The notes under the pieces: model-generated
What the model saw: only the letters and a program-made list of their open reading frames with translations
Database searches by the model: none
Told to the model about the DNA's origin: nothing
Position numbers and translations under genes: made by a program
Assembly (NCBI GenBank): GCA_947378235.1
Contig: CANCJE010000014.1
Span: 1 to 35,662, forward strand
Source: Caulobacteraceae bacterium
Lineage (GTDB): Bacteria; Pseudomonadota; Alphaproteobacteria; Caulobacterales; Caulobacteraceae
Reading direction: 5' to 3'
Length of the DNA: 35,662 bases
Part shown: piece after piece, positions 16,824 through 24,663 of the stretch
Numbering within the stretch: the stretch's first letter is position 1
Layout: each line of letters begins with the position of its first letter

Positions 16824-18293
16824 CTAACCATAGGCCAGCAGCACGTCATCAAGGGCATGTTCCAAATCGGCCACGGTCGAGCAGTGGGTCAGGCTGGAGC
16901 AGAAGGGTTTATATTGCAGAAGGGCGCTGTCGCCTGAACCCCAGCTGGCCGGATGTTCAGGGCAGAGCCAAATGACGCGCTTGGCCTTGGCGGCAATGTC
17001 TTGGAAAATGCCCATGGCCGGATCGCCATTATTGTTGCGGCCATCGCCGAGGATCAGCACAGTCGTGCGCTTATCAATGGTGCTGTCATATTGGCGGCTC
17101 AAGTCAGTAAAGGCGCGGCCATAGTCGGTGCTGCCATTGCCGACCTCGCGCAGGATCTTGTCCATGGCCGCATCAAAGGGCAGGGATTCAAGGTCGTGGT
17201 TCACATCGACCAGATGGCTGGAAAAGCAGAAGGTCTCTAGGTCCGTGACCTTCTCGCGCAGGGCATAGAGGACCAGCAGCAGGAACCGCACATAACGGGC
17301 GACCGAGCCGGACACGTCACAGACGGTGACGATCTTGGGCTTGTCCTTGCGCTTGGTCTTCCAGATCACATCAAAGGGCACACCGTCATTGCCCGCATTG
17401 GCGCGCAGGGTGCGGCGCAGGTCGAGCTGGCCGCGATTGCGGACCTTGCGGCGACGGGCATGTTTGGCGGCCAGTTTCTTGGCCATCTTGGCGATGATGG
17501 GTTTCATCCGCTCCATATCGCTCTTGGTCAGGGCACCAAGAGAGCGGTCCATCATCACCTCGTTCATGAAGGCTTCGCTGGCCGAGCGGCCAAAGACTTC
17601 GAACCGGGCTTCGACATAGGCGCGAGCATTGCGCATCAGGGTGCTGCGCGCCTCGATCAGGGCTTCGGCGCGGGCTGTGCCCTCTGCCGTCCGCTCATCC
17701 AGCGCCGCCATCAACTGCTTGTCGAGCTTTTCGGCGCCGAGCTCTTCAAGCATCCGGCGAACGAAATAGGGCACTTGGGTGGCAAAGCGGATCTGGTCGA
17801 CATCGGCGCGGGCACCGGCCTGAGCCATGGCCATCGCCATGCGGGTCGCATCACCCGACTGGGCCAGTTCGAGCAGGTCGAGCGGCGCATCCTCGCCCGC
17901 TTCACCGCTCTTGTCTTGACCACTGCCGCCGCCTTGGCCGGAGCCGGGCTGTTTTTGGCCATTGGACGGTTGGCCGTTGGACTCTTCACCTTCGGAGTCT
18001 GAGTCCGATCCGTCAGAGGCACTGTCGCTGTCGTCTTGATTGTCGCTCTGTTGCTGGGTCTGACGGGGCGGCTTGGTCTCGGCGTGGCTGAAATAGAGGT
18101 CGAACAGGCGGTCGTGCAGGACCTCTTCCTCCTGCGACTTGGCCAGAACAGCGGCCAGAGACATTTTCAGCAGCCCACGGTCCTGATAGCCGACAAGCTC
18201 CAGCGCCCGCACCGCATCAATGGCTTCGGTCGTCGAAACGCCCGCGCCTGCGGTGCGCAGGGCCCGGATATAGTTGGTGAGCGTGCGCTCCAT
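16824..18293 (-). CDS. CoxE-like VWA domain protein
   Basis: This 489-residue cytosolic protein is the VWA partner of a MoxR ATPase. Residues 1-70 are helical, 75-135 form an acidic Ser/Asp/Gly/Gln-rich low-complexity linker, and the C-terminal half carries the von Willebrand factor A domain. The metal-ion-dependent adhesion site is complete: DVSGS at 326-330, Thr389-Asp390 in GSTDYG, and Asp417 in LILGDGRNN. CoxE proteins work with CoxD to mature the CO dehydrogenase metal centre, but the pair also occurs widely without that enzyme, as here. Its start overlaps the stop of the MoxR gene by one base, showing tight coupling. Confidence 0.92.
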   Translation of the reverse strand: MERTLTNYIRALRTAGAGVSTTEAIDAVRALELVGYQDRGLLKMSLAAVLAKSQEEEVLHDRLFDLYFSHAETKPPRQTQQQSDNQDDSDSASDGSDSDSEGEESNGQPSNGQKQPGSGQGGGSGQDKSGEAGEDAPLDLLELAQSGDATRMAMAMAQAGARADVDQIRFATQVPYFVRRMLEELGAEKLDKQLMAALDERTAEGTARAEALIEARSTLMRNARAYVEARFEVFGRSASEAFMNEVMMDRSLGALTKSDMERMKPIIAKMAKKLAAKHARRRKVRNRGQLDLRRTLRANAGNDGVPFDVIWKTKRKDKPKIVTVCDVSGSVARYVRFLLLVLYALREKVTDLETFCFSSHLVDVNHDLESLPFDAAMDKILREVGNGSTDYGRAFTDLSRQYDSTIDKRTTVLILGDGRNNNGDPAMGIFQDIAAKAKRVIWLCPEHPASWGSGDSALLQYKPFCSSLTHCSTVADLEHALDDVLLAYG

Positions 18294-19255
18294 CAGGCCG
18301 GTTCAGCCTGCTCGCTCAGGACCTTGCGCACCAGCTGATCGACTTGGCTGTTGACCTCAGCAATGTCGGTCTGGCGCTTGAGGATCACGTTCAGCGTATT
18401 GCGCACCATCACCGGATCAAGGCTGTCGGCATGGAGCAGAAGCAAGGTCTTGGCCCAGTCGATCGTCTCGCTGATCGAGGGCAGCTTGCGGATATTCTCA
18501 TCCCGGACCAGTTGGATGAAGGCGACCAGTTGCGCCAGCAACCGCTCGGAAATGTCCGGCACGCGCGAGCGCACGATCCGGGCCTCAAGGTCGGCATTGG
18601 GGAAGTCGATATGCAGATGCAGGCAGCGTCGCTTGAGCGCGTCGCCCAGCTCGCGGGTATTGTTCGAGGTCAAAATCACCAGCGGCGGCACGATGGCCTC
18701 AATGGTGCCGATCTCGGGCACTGTGACCTGATAGTCGGACAAGACTTCGAGCAGCAGGGCCTCGAACTCTTCGTCTGACTTGTCGATCTCGTCGATCAAC
18801 AGCACCGAGCCGCCAGCCTGTTCCATCGCCTTCAAAAGGGGGCGGGGCTCTAGGAATTCGCGCGAGAAGAACAGGTCTTGGAAGCCGGCGAGCTTCTTGA
18901 AGGACTCGTCCAGACCGTCGGCATCGCCGATCAGGTGGTGAATCTTTTCCTTGAGAATCTGGGTGTAGAGCAGCTGCTTGCCATATTTCCACTCATAGAG
19001 GGCTTTGCTCTCGTCGAGGCCCTCATAGCACTGCATGCGCAGAAGCGGGAATTCCATGGATTGGGACAGGGAGCGGGCCAGATCGGTCTTGCCGACGCCT
19101 GCGGGGCCTTCGATCAGGATCGGCTTGCGCAGATGATGGGCCAGATAGACGGCGGTGGAGATCGACGCTGTGGAGATATAGCCAACGGACGCTAGGCGCG
19201 CACTGACCGTATCGGCGGACTCAAAACCCGCAAACTCAAGACCCGTATGTGTCAC
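18293..19255 (-). CDS. MoxR-family AAA+ ATPase (CoxD-like)
   Basis: This AAA+ ATPase has 320 residues. Walker A is GPAGVGKT at 50-57, Walker B is LLIDEID ending at Asp155-Glu156, the sensor segment is LTSNNTRELGDALKRR, and the arginines at 209-210 fit the finger position. MoxR ATPases remodel partner proteins together with a VWA protein, often to insert metal cofactors or assemble complexes. The partner is the CoxE-like protein encoded directly after it with a one-base overlap. The start is GTG at 19255, with only a weak ribosome-binding match (GGGA), so the exact N-terminus is less sure. Confidence 0.93.
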   Translation of the reverse strand: MTHTGLEFAGFESADTVSARLASVGYISTASISTAVYLAHHLRKPILIEGPAGVGKTDLARSLSQSMEFPLLRMQCYEGLDESKALYEWKYGKQLLYTQILKEKIHHLIGDADGLDESFKKLAGFQDLFFSREFLEPRPLLKAMEQAGGSVLLIDEIDKSDEEFEALLLEVLSDYQVTVPEIGTIEAIVPPLVILTSNNTRELGDALKRRCLHLHIDFPNADLEARIVRSRVPDISERLLAQLVAFIQLVRDENIRKLPSISETIDWAKTLLLLHADSLDPVMVRNTLNVILKRQTDIAEVNSQVDQLVRKVLSEQAEPA

Positions 19256-19328
19256 TTAGAAACTATCCCGTTTTAGATCGGATCATGCGCGCCCTGTCTG
19301 TCCCAACAGAAGGGGAGGGCCGCGCTTA

Positions 19329-19363
19329 GAAAAAAGCCGCCCGAGCGATGGTGCCCGGGCGGC
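19329..19363 (-). terminator. Rho-independent terminator of the ACAD10/11-like gene
   Basis: GCCGCCCG at 19336-19343 pairs with CGGGCGGC at 19356-19363 (8 bp, 12-base loop). On the minus strand it runs straight into TTTTTT, 13 bases after the stop codon at 19377. It separates the dehydrogenase from the MoxR/CoxE-like unit. Confidence 0.88.
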
Positions 19364-19376
19364 CTGATTTTCAAGT

Positions 19377-20696
19377 CTAGTTGCGCCAGACGACGCCAGA
19401 GGTGGAGTCTTCGTCCCCACCTTCATACTGGCGGATCTCGTTACGACCGACCACCAGGTGGTGGACCTCGTCCGGACCGTCAGCGATGCGCAAGGTGCGC
19501 TGGCCCGCATACATGCGCGACAGAGGTGTCCATTGCGACACGCCGGTTGCGCCGTGCATCTGCATGGCCTGGTCGATGATCTGGCAGACCCGCTCAGGGA
19601 CCATGGCCTTGACCATGTGCACCCAGATGCGCGCTTCACGATTGCCGAGCACGTCCATGGCCTTGGCAGCCTTGAGGACCATCAGGCGCATGGCTTCGAT
19701 ATCGATGCGCGCGCGGGAGATGATTTCGACATTGCCGCCCAGATAGGCCAGCTTGCGACCAAAGGCTTCGCGCGACACGCCCCGCTTGACCATCAGGTCC
19801 AGAGCCCGTTCGGCTTGGCCGATCGAGCGCATGCAGTGGTGGATACGGCCAGGGCCAAGGCGCAGTTGCGAGATCTCGAAGCCGCGGCCTTCGCCGAGCA
19901 ACATGTTCTCTTTGGGCACGCGCACATTGTCGAACAGGATGTGCATGTGGCCGTGCGGCGCATCATCTTCACCGAAGACATGCATGGGGCCGAGAACCTT
20001 GACGCCCGGAGTGTCCATGGGCACGAGGATCTGGGACTGCTGCTTGTGCGAGGGGGCGTCGGGGCTGGTCTTGACCATGGTGATCATGATCTTACAGCGC
20101 GGATCGCCAGCACCGGAGATGTAGAACTTCTCGCCGTTCATGACCCATTCGTCGCCTTCGAGGACGGCAGTCATGCCGACATTCTTAGCATCCGAAGAGG
20201 CGCGGTTTGGCTCGGTCATGGCGAAGGCCGAACGGATTTCACCGCTCAGCAAGGGCTTCAGCCACTTTTCCTTTTGGGCGGGGGTGCCGACCCGTTCCAG
20301 CACTTCCATATTGCCGGTGTCTGGCGCCGAGCAGTTCATGGTCTCGGAGGCCAGAGGATTCTTGCCCAACTCAACGGCGATATAGGCATAGTCGAGGTTC
20401 TTCAGGCCCTCGCCGGTTTCGGCGTCGGGCAGGAAGAAGTTCCACAGGCCTTCAGCCTTGGCCTTGTCCTTGGCGGCTTCGAGCACTTCGAGCTGACCGG
20501 GGGCATAGCTCCAGCGGTCGGCGCGGCCTTCGCCCAAGCGGTCGAACTCGACGGACATGGGCTGAACGGTTTCAGCGATGAAGCGCTTCACATGCTCCAA
20601 GAGCGGAATGGCGGACTCAGAGATTCTCAGATCATTGAGATCGTCGTTAGGATTGAAACCAAAGGCCGTCCCGGCCCTCCCTTGCGCTTTAGTCAC
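19377..20696 (-). CDS. Acyl-CoA dehydrogenase, ACAD10/11-like
   Basis: This 439-residue FAD enzyme has the acyl-CoA dehydrogenase core. NCSAPDTGNMEVL and FAMTEPNRASSDAKN are characteristic of the ACAD10/11-type branch rather than fatty-acid FadE. The C-terminal RIADGPDEVHHLVVGR carries Asp-Gly where medium-chain enzymes have the catalytic Glu-Gly. The start is GTG at 20696 with AGGA eight bases upstream. Human ACAD10/11 act in 4-hydroxy-acid catabolism, and bacterial relatives are often paired with a phosphotransferase; no such partner is seen here. The gene stands alone between a terminator and the divergent exoX. Confidence 0.9.
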   Translation of the reverse strand: MTKAQGRAGTAFGFNPNDDLNDLRISESAIPLLEHVKRFIAETVQPMSVEFDRLGEGRADRWSYAPGQLEVLEAAKDKAKAEGLWNFFLPDAETGEGLKNLDYAYIAVELGKNPLASETMNCSAPDTGNMEVLERVGTPAQKEKWLKPLLSGEIRSAFAMTEPNRASSDAKNVGMTAVLEGDEWVMNGEKFYISGAGDPRCKIMITMVKTSPDAPSHKQQSQILVPMDTPGVKVLGPMHVFGEDDAPHGHMHILFDNVRVPKENMLLGEGRGFEISQLRLGPGRIHHCMRSIGQAERALDLMVKRGVSREAFGRKLAYLGGNVEIISRARIDIEAMRLMVLKAAKAMDVLGNREARIWVHMVKAMVPERVCQIIDQAMQMHGATGVSQWTPLSRMYAGQRTLRIADGPDEVHHLVVGRNEIRQYEGGDEDSTSGVVWRN

Positions 20697-20908
20697 TGCT
20701 TTTTTCCTTTTCCATCTTTGTGCGTGGACTTTAAAACAGACGTTTGAACTACGCTAGCCAGAACCTAATCCACAAGGCCTGTTTCGTTGCCGCACCCCAT
20801 TGTCCCGCACTGCCTTGGGGATAAGGGGGCGAGACATTTCGAAAATAGCCAATACTATCGTGCTCAGCCGAACAGTCTCGGTGGTGACATAGTCTTCGGG
20901 AGCATGTC

Positions 20909-21613
20909 TTGGTTCGTCTGCGAGTCATAGATCTAGAAACCACAGGGACCGAGCCTCCGGCCGAAATCATCGAATTTGGTCGCGCCGACCTGGTGGCGGA
21001 TGCTGGCGACTTGCGCGTCGAGCGATCCATGGCGCGGCTCTACCGGCCTTTGCACGGCATTCCGCCCGAGACCATGGCTGTGCATCACATTACAGAGGAC
21101 GACTTTCCGCCGGAGACACCCGTCTGCACGGACGAGCTTTTACGCAAGGCGGTCTGGGGTGGTGAGGCTCCTGACGTGCTGGTGGCCCATAATAGCGCTT
21201 TCGAGCAACAGTTCGTCACTCCCGCCATCACCGACAATCTGCCGTGGATCTGTACCTATAAGGTCGCGCTGCGGATATGGCCCGATGCACCGCGCCACAC
21301 CAATCAGGTGCTGCGCTATTGGTTGGGGTTAAAACTTCCAGCCGACCACGCCATGCCGCCGCACCGGGCAGGGCCCGATGCGTGGGTGACGGCCAATGTC
21401 CTCGCCGCCATGATGCCTTTGGCCTCAGTCGAAGAGATGATCGCCTGGACCCTAGAGCCGAAACTGATGCCCAACATCCCCTTTGGCAAACATCGCGGCT
21501 TGGCCTGGACCGAGGCGCCGCAAGACTATTTGAACTGGATGGCGCGCCAGACGGATATGGATCAGGACGCCATCTGGAACGCCAAAAGGGAATTGGCACG
21601 GCGCGCGGGCTAA
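20909..21613 (+). CDS. exoX: Exodeoxyribonuclease X-like 3'-5' exonuclease
   Basis: This 234-residue DEDDh-family exonuclease resembles E. coli ExoX along its length. ExoI is Asp8 and Glu10 in VIDLETTG, ExoII is AHNSAFEQ with Glu99 where Asp is usual, and ExoIII is His152 and Asp157 in HRAGPD. After the nuclease domain, PFGKHRGLAWTEAP matches the small C-terminal domain that ExoX carries (PFGKxxG type). It would digest single-stranded or nicked DNA in repair and recombination. The start is TTG at 20909 with GGGAG eight bases upstream; no ATG or GTG in frame fits better. Confidence 0.88.
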   Translation: MVRLRVIDLETTGTEPPAEIIEFGRADLVADAGDLRVERSMARLYRPLHGIPPETMAVHHITEDDFPPETPVCTDELLRKAVWGGEAPDVLVAHNSAFEQQFVTPAITDNLPWICTYKVALRIWPDAPRHTNQVLRYWLGLKLPADHAMPPHRAGPDAWVTANVLAAMMPLASVEEMIAWTLEPKLMPNIPFGKHRGLAWTEAPQDYLNWMARQTDMDQDAIWNAKRELARRAG

Positions 21614-21629
21614 CCTATGCCCTTAAGTG

Positions 21630-21648
21630 ATGGCCAAGGGGCCATTTT
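21630..21648 (+). terminator. Possible terminator after exoX
   Basis: ATGGCC at 21630-21635 pairs with GGCCAT at 21640-21645 around AAGG, ending in TTTT. The stem is short (6 bp), so it is weaker than the other terminators here. Confidence 0.45.
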
Positions 21649-21771
21649 GCCAAAGTCGTATTTGTTCCATTCAGGCGGCGCGTCTATTCTCTTGGCTGTC
21701 TCGCCCAAACCCCTAAGGTCAAAAACTGTGCGGTTCTTTGCGGCACAAATGTCTTCCAGCAGGATCTTTTC

Positions 21772-24285
21772 ATGAAAACTCACGCGCGTGCGGTCGTCAT
21801 TGGCGGCGGAGTCGTCGGTGTCAGCACCCTTTATCATCTGGCCAAGCTGGGCTGGAGCGACGTGGTTCTGATCGAACGCAAGGAACTGACCTCCGGCTCG
21901 ACCTGGCACGCGGCGGGTCTCCTGCCCCTGTTCAATCTGAGCTACTCGGTTGGCCAGATGCACAAATATTCCGTAGGCTTCTATCCCACCCTAGAGGCTG
22001 AGACGGATCTGAAGGTCGGGTTCAGCAATGTCAGCAACATCCGTCTGGCCCGGACCACGGACCGGATGGACGAGTACAAATATTATGCTGGTGTGGCCAA
22101 GACCATCGGCGTGGATGTCAAGTTCCTGACCCCTGATGAGGTCAAGGCAATCTGGCCACTGTGCGAGACCGATGATCTGCTCGGCGCGATTCAGCATCCT
22201 GATGATGGCTATATCCAGCCAGCCGACCTGACCCAGGCCCTGGCACGCGGCGCGCGCGACCGTGGCGCGACCATCTATCGCCAGACCTCAGTGACCGGCA
22301 TTGTTCAGCAGGCCAATGGCGAATGGTTGGTCCAGACCGATCAGGGCGACATCACCTGCGAGCACGTCATCTCCGCCACCGGCAACTTTGCCCGCCGCAC
22401 GGGCGCGATGGTGGGACTGGATGTGCCGGTCATCCCGGTCGAGCACCAATATATTGTCACCGAGGCCCACCCCGCCATTCAGGCCCGCAAGGCCGCCGGT
22501 CTGCCCGAAATGGGCGTTCTGCGCGAGAGCGACAGTTCCTGGTACATGCGCGAGGAGGCGGGCGGCCTTCTGCTTGGCCCCTACGAGGTCGGCGCACCGG
22601 TCTGTTATGTCGATGGACCCGACCCACAGTCGGAATATGAGCTGTTCCAAGAGGACCTCGACCGTCTGGCCCCCCATATTGAAACCGCCATCACCCGCGT
22701 CCCGGCCTTCGGAGAGGTCGGCGTCAAGCGTGTCTATAATGGCGCTATCGCCTATACGCCCGACGGCAGCCCGATCGTTGGCCCGGCCTGGGGTCTGAAG
22801 AATTTCTGGCTCAATGAAGGCCACAGCTTCGGCGTCACCGCTGCGGGCGGTGCAGGCTGGCAACTGGCGCACTGGATCGTCGATGGCGAGCCGACCATCG
22901 ACATGATGGGCGTCGATCCACGCCGCTTTGGCCCCTATGCCGGTCAAGGCTATTTGACGCAAAAGAACGAAGAGGCCTATGCCAAGGTCTTTACGCCGCA
23001 CTATCCCGATGAAGAGCGCACGGCCGCGCGCGGCCTTCGCCGCACGCCCTGCTATGACCGGATGAAGGCTTTGGGCGCGGTCTTTGGCTCGATCTATGGC
23101 TGGGAGCGCCCCAACTGGTTCGCGCCGGAAGGCTATGCCTTGACCGAGGCCGATCTGGACAAGCCCGATGTGCTGCTCAACGAGAACCACCCCGAACAGG
23201 TAGACGGCGAGCCGATCCGCGAAAAGTGGAGCTTCCGCCGCTCGAACTATTTCGAGCATGTCGGAGCTGAATGTCGTCACGTGACGTCCAAGGTCGGCCT
23301 TCAGGACATGAGCGCCTTTGCCAAGTTCGAGGTCTCTGGCCCCGGCGCTGAGGCATGGCTCGATGGGCTGTTCACCAACAAGGTCCCCTCGGTCGTTGGA
23401 AAGGTCAGCCTGACCTATCTCTTAACCGCCAAGGGCGGCGTGCGGGCTGAATTTACCGTCTTTAAGGAGGCCCCGCAGCGGTTCTACCTGGTCTCGGCTG
23501 GGGCGCTGGAGCGGCATGACTATGACTATCTGATCAAGGCCCTTCCGCTCGACGGCTCGGTACGGATCGAAAAGGTCACGACTGCTCATGGCGTGCTGGT
23601 TCTGGCCGGTCCCCTATCGCGCGCGGTTCTCAGTAAGGTCACCAAGACCGACCTGTCCAACGAGGCCTTCCCGTGGCTGACTGGCAAGACCATCGATATT
23701 GGGGCCGCGATGGTGAAGGCCTTGCGTGTCAATTTCGTCGGCGAGCTGGGCTGGGAAATCCACCATCCGATCGAGATGCAGAACTATATCTTCGATCTCT
23801 TGATGGAGGCGGGCGCAGAGTTCGACATTAAGCCGTTCGGTATCCGGACCATGGATTCCATGCGTCTTGAAAAGTCCTACAAGCTGATCCCACGCGAACT
23901 GTCGATTGAATATTGCGCCTATGAGTCGGGCCTTAGCCGTTTCATCTCGCTGAAGAAGCCCGGTTTCTTCGGCAAGGAAGCCCTGCTGGCTTGGCGCGAA
24001 CGCGGCTTTGCCAACAAGGCGGTGACACTGGAGGTGCACGGGGTCACAGATGCTGACGCGCGCGGATCGGAGCCTCTCTATCTGGGTGACGAGCTGATCG
24101 GGCGGGCAACGTCAGGCGGCTATGGCTGGCGGGTGAACAAGTCCTTGGCGCTGGCCATGGTTCGTCCTGACCTTGCCGAAATCGGCACGGAGTTCGAGAT
24201 TCTGATCCTTGGCAACCGCCACAAGGTCACGGTCATCGCCGATTCGCCGTTCGATCCCGAAAACAACGCCCTTCGCGGGGTGTAG
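21772..24285 (+). CDS. FAD oxidase-GcvT fusion (dimethylglycine/sarcosine dehydrogenase-like)
   Basis: This 837-residue two-part enzyme has an N-terminal DAO-type FAD domain (GGGVVG near residue 11). His46 in SGSTWHAAGL is the position of covalent FAD attachment in dimethylglycine and sarcosine dehydrogenases. A middle FAO_M-type segment follows, then a GcvT aminomethyltransferase domain from about residue 430 and its C-terminal barrel from about 740. Such enzymes demethylate N-methyl amines and pass the one-carbon unit to tetrahydrofolate. FolA and ThyA, which use the folate pool, are encoded 8 kb away, but no glycine-cleavage or sarcosine-oxidase subunits are adjacent. The substrate could be another N-methyl or cyclic amine. 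Confidence 0.9.
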   Translation: MKTHARAVVIGGGVVGVSTLYHLAKLGWSDVVLIERKELTSGSTWHAAGLLPLFNLSYSVGQMHKYSVGFYPTLEAETDLKVGFSNVSNIRLARTTDRMDEYKYYAGVAKTIGVDVKFLTPDEVKAIWPLCETDDLLGAIQHPDDGYIQPADLTQALARGARDRGATIYRQTSVTGIVQQANGEWLVQTDQGDITCEHVISATGNFARRTGAMVGLDVPVIPVEHQYIVTEAHPAIQARKAAGLPEMGVLRESDSSWYMREEAGGLLLGPYEVGAPVCYVDGPDPQSEYELFQEDLDRLAPHIETAITRVPAFGEVGVKRVYNGAIAYTPDGSPIVGPAWGLKNFWLNEGHSFGVTAAGGAGWQLAHWIVDGEPTIDMMGVDPRRFGPYAGQGYLTQKNEEAYAKVFTPHYPDEERTAARGLRRTPCYDRMKALGAVFGSIYGWERPNWFAPEGYALTEADLDKPDVLLNENHPEQVDGEPIREKWSFRRSNYFEHVGAECRHVTSKVGLQDMSAFAKFEVSGPGAEAWLDGLFTNKVPSVVGKVSLTYLLTAKGGVRAEFTVFKEAPQRFYLVSAGALERHDYDYLIKALPLDGSVRIEKVTTAHGVLVLAGPLSRAVLSKVTKTDLSNEAFPWLTGKTIDIGAAMVKALRVNFVGELGWEIHHPIEMQNYIFDLLMEAGAEFDIKPFGIRTMDSMRLEKSYKLIPRELSIEYCAYESGLSRFISLKKPGFFGKEALLAWRERGFANKAVTLEVHGVTDADARGSEPLYLGDELIGRATSGGYGWRVNKSLALAMVRPDLAEIGTEFEILILGNRHKVTVIADSPFDPENNALRGV

Positions 24286-24293
24286 AAACAAGG

Positions 24294-24375
24294 CCCTCAC
24301 CCAACCCTCTCCCTCAGGGTGAGGGCTAAGACAGAAAAAGCCCTCGCCCCCTTGGGGGAGAGGGTTGGGTGAGGG
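24294..24375. repeat. Nested palindromic repeat, CCCTCACCC type
   Basis: Perfect 20-bp arms, 24294-24313 (starts CCCTCACCCAACC) and 24356-24375, flank two smaller hairpins: CCCTC/GAGGG at 24311-24325 and CCCCC-TT-GGGGG inside a second CCCTC/GAGGG pair. The element begins nine bases after the stop of the FAD-GcvT gene. A related copy is at 27156-27240. Elements of this look are dispersed in many bacterial genomes and are probably non-autonomous repeats that can act as terminators. Confidence 0.85.
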
Positions 24376-24395
24376 GGTCATCCACTCCCCCCTCC

Positions 24396-24494
24396 GCGTC
24401 ATTGCGAGCCCAGCGAAGCAACCCAGGGGGCTGAATAAGGCCTTCGGTGATGATCACCTGGGTTGCTTCGGCGTTTCACGCCTCGCAATGACGC
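24396..24494. repeat. Nested palindromic repeat, GTCATTGCGAG type
   Basis: Outer arms of 13 bp (GCGTCATTGCGAG at 24396-24408, its complement at 24482-24494) enclose inner arms of 13 bp (CGAAGCAACCCAG at 24414-24426, its complement at 24458-24470). This is the widely dispersed 'cgtcattgcgag...gaagcaa' family of intergenic palindromes known from alphaproteobacteria and others. It lies directly beside a different palindrome type. Confidence 0.85.
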
Positions 24495-24564
24495 CGTTAA
24501 ATCTGTCAATCCGTCCTGAGTTTGGCCAGTCCGCGGTATCCCAGCCACATTCGGCAATTTTGAT

Positions 24565-24584
24565 TGACGTTGACGCTAACGTCA
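24565..24584. promoter_or_regulatory. Candidate operator TGACGTT-N6-AACGTCA
   Basis: This perfect inverted repeat with 7-bp arms and a 6-base spacer (GACGCT) lies 80 bases before an ACAD start and just upstream of a possible promoter. ACGT-centred half-sites recall MerR-type regulators of branched-chain and fatty acid catabolism (LiuR-like), but no regulator gene is adjacent, so this is a suggestion only. Confidence 0.5.
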
Positions 24585-24587
24585 CCG

Positions 24588-24615
24588 TTGCAATCGAGCA
24601 GCCTCGGCCTATTCT
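24588..24615 (+). promoter_or_regulatory. Possible promoter of the ACAD pair
   Basis: TTGCAA at 24588-24593 and TATTCT at 24610-24615 are spaced by 16 bases. Both are partial matches. The position directly after the inverted repeat and about 50 bases before the ATG supports it. Confidence 0.35.
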
Positions 24616-24663
24616 GAGGTGGAGTTTGAGCGCCAAGTCGGCGCCTTCGCTTGGGAGCATGCC

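Larger units (their letters stand above)
24286..24663. other. 378-base intergenic region with two palindromic repeats and a promoter
   Basis: No gene is supported here. It holds two adjacent nested palindromes (24294-24375 and 24396-24494), then about 70 bases of unremarkable sequence, an inverted repeat at 24565-24584 and a possible promoter at 24588-24615 for the ACAD at 24664. An open frame on the minus strand covers part of the first palindrome but codes for repeat sequence only. Confidence 0.8.

Noticed and set aside
19458-20747. Plus-strand open frame of 429 codons
   Set aside because: It lies antisense to the ACAD10/11-like gene, whose motifs, ribosome-binding site and terminator are clear. 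The His/Gly/Leu-rich translation is typical of a GC-rich shadow frame.
22288-23280. Minus-strand open frame of 330 codons
   Set aside because: It is antisense to the FAD-GcvT fusion gene, with no recognisable motif.
24112-24402. Minus-strand open frame over the palindromic repeat
   Set aside because: Half of it is repeat sequence and the rest is antisense to the FAD-GcvT gene.
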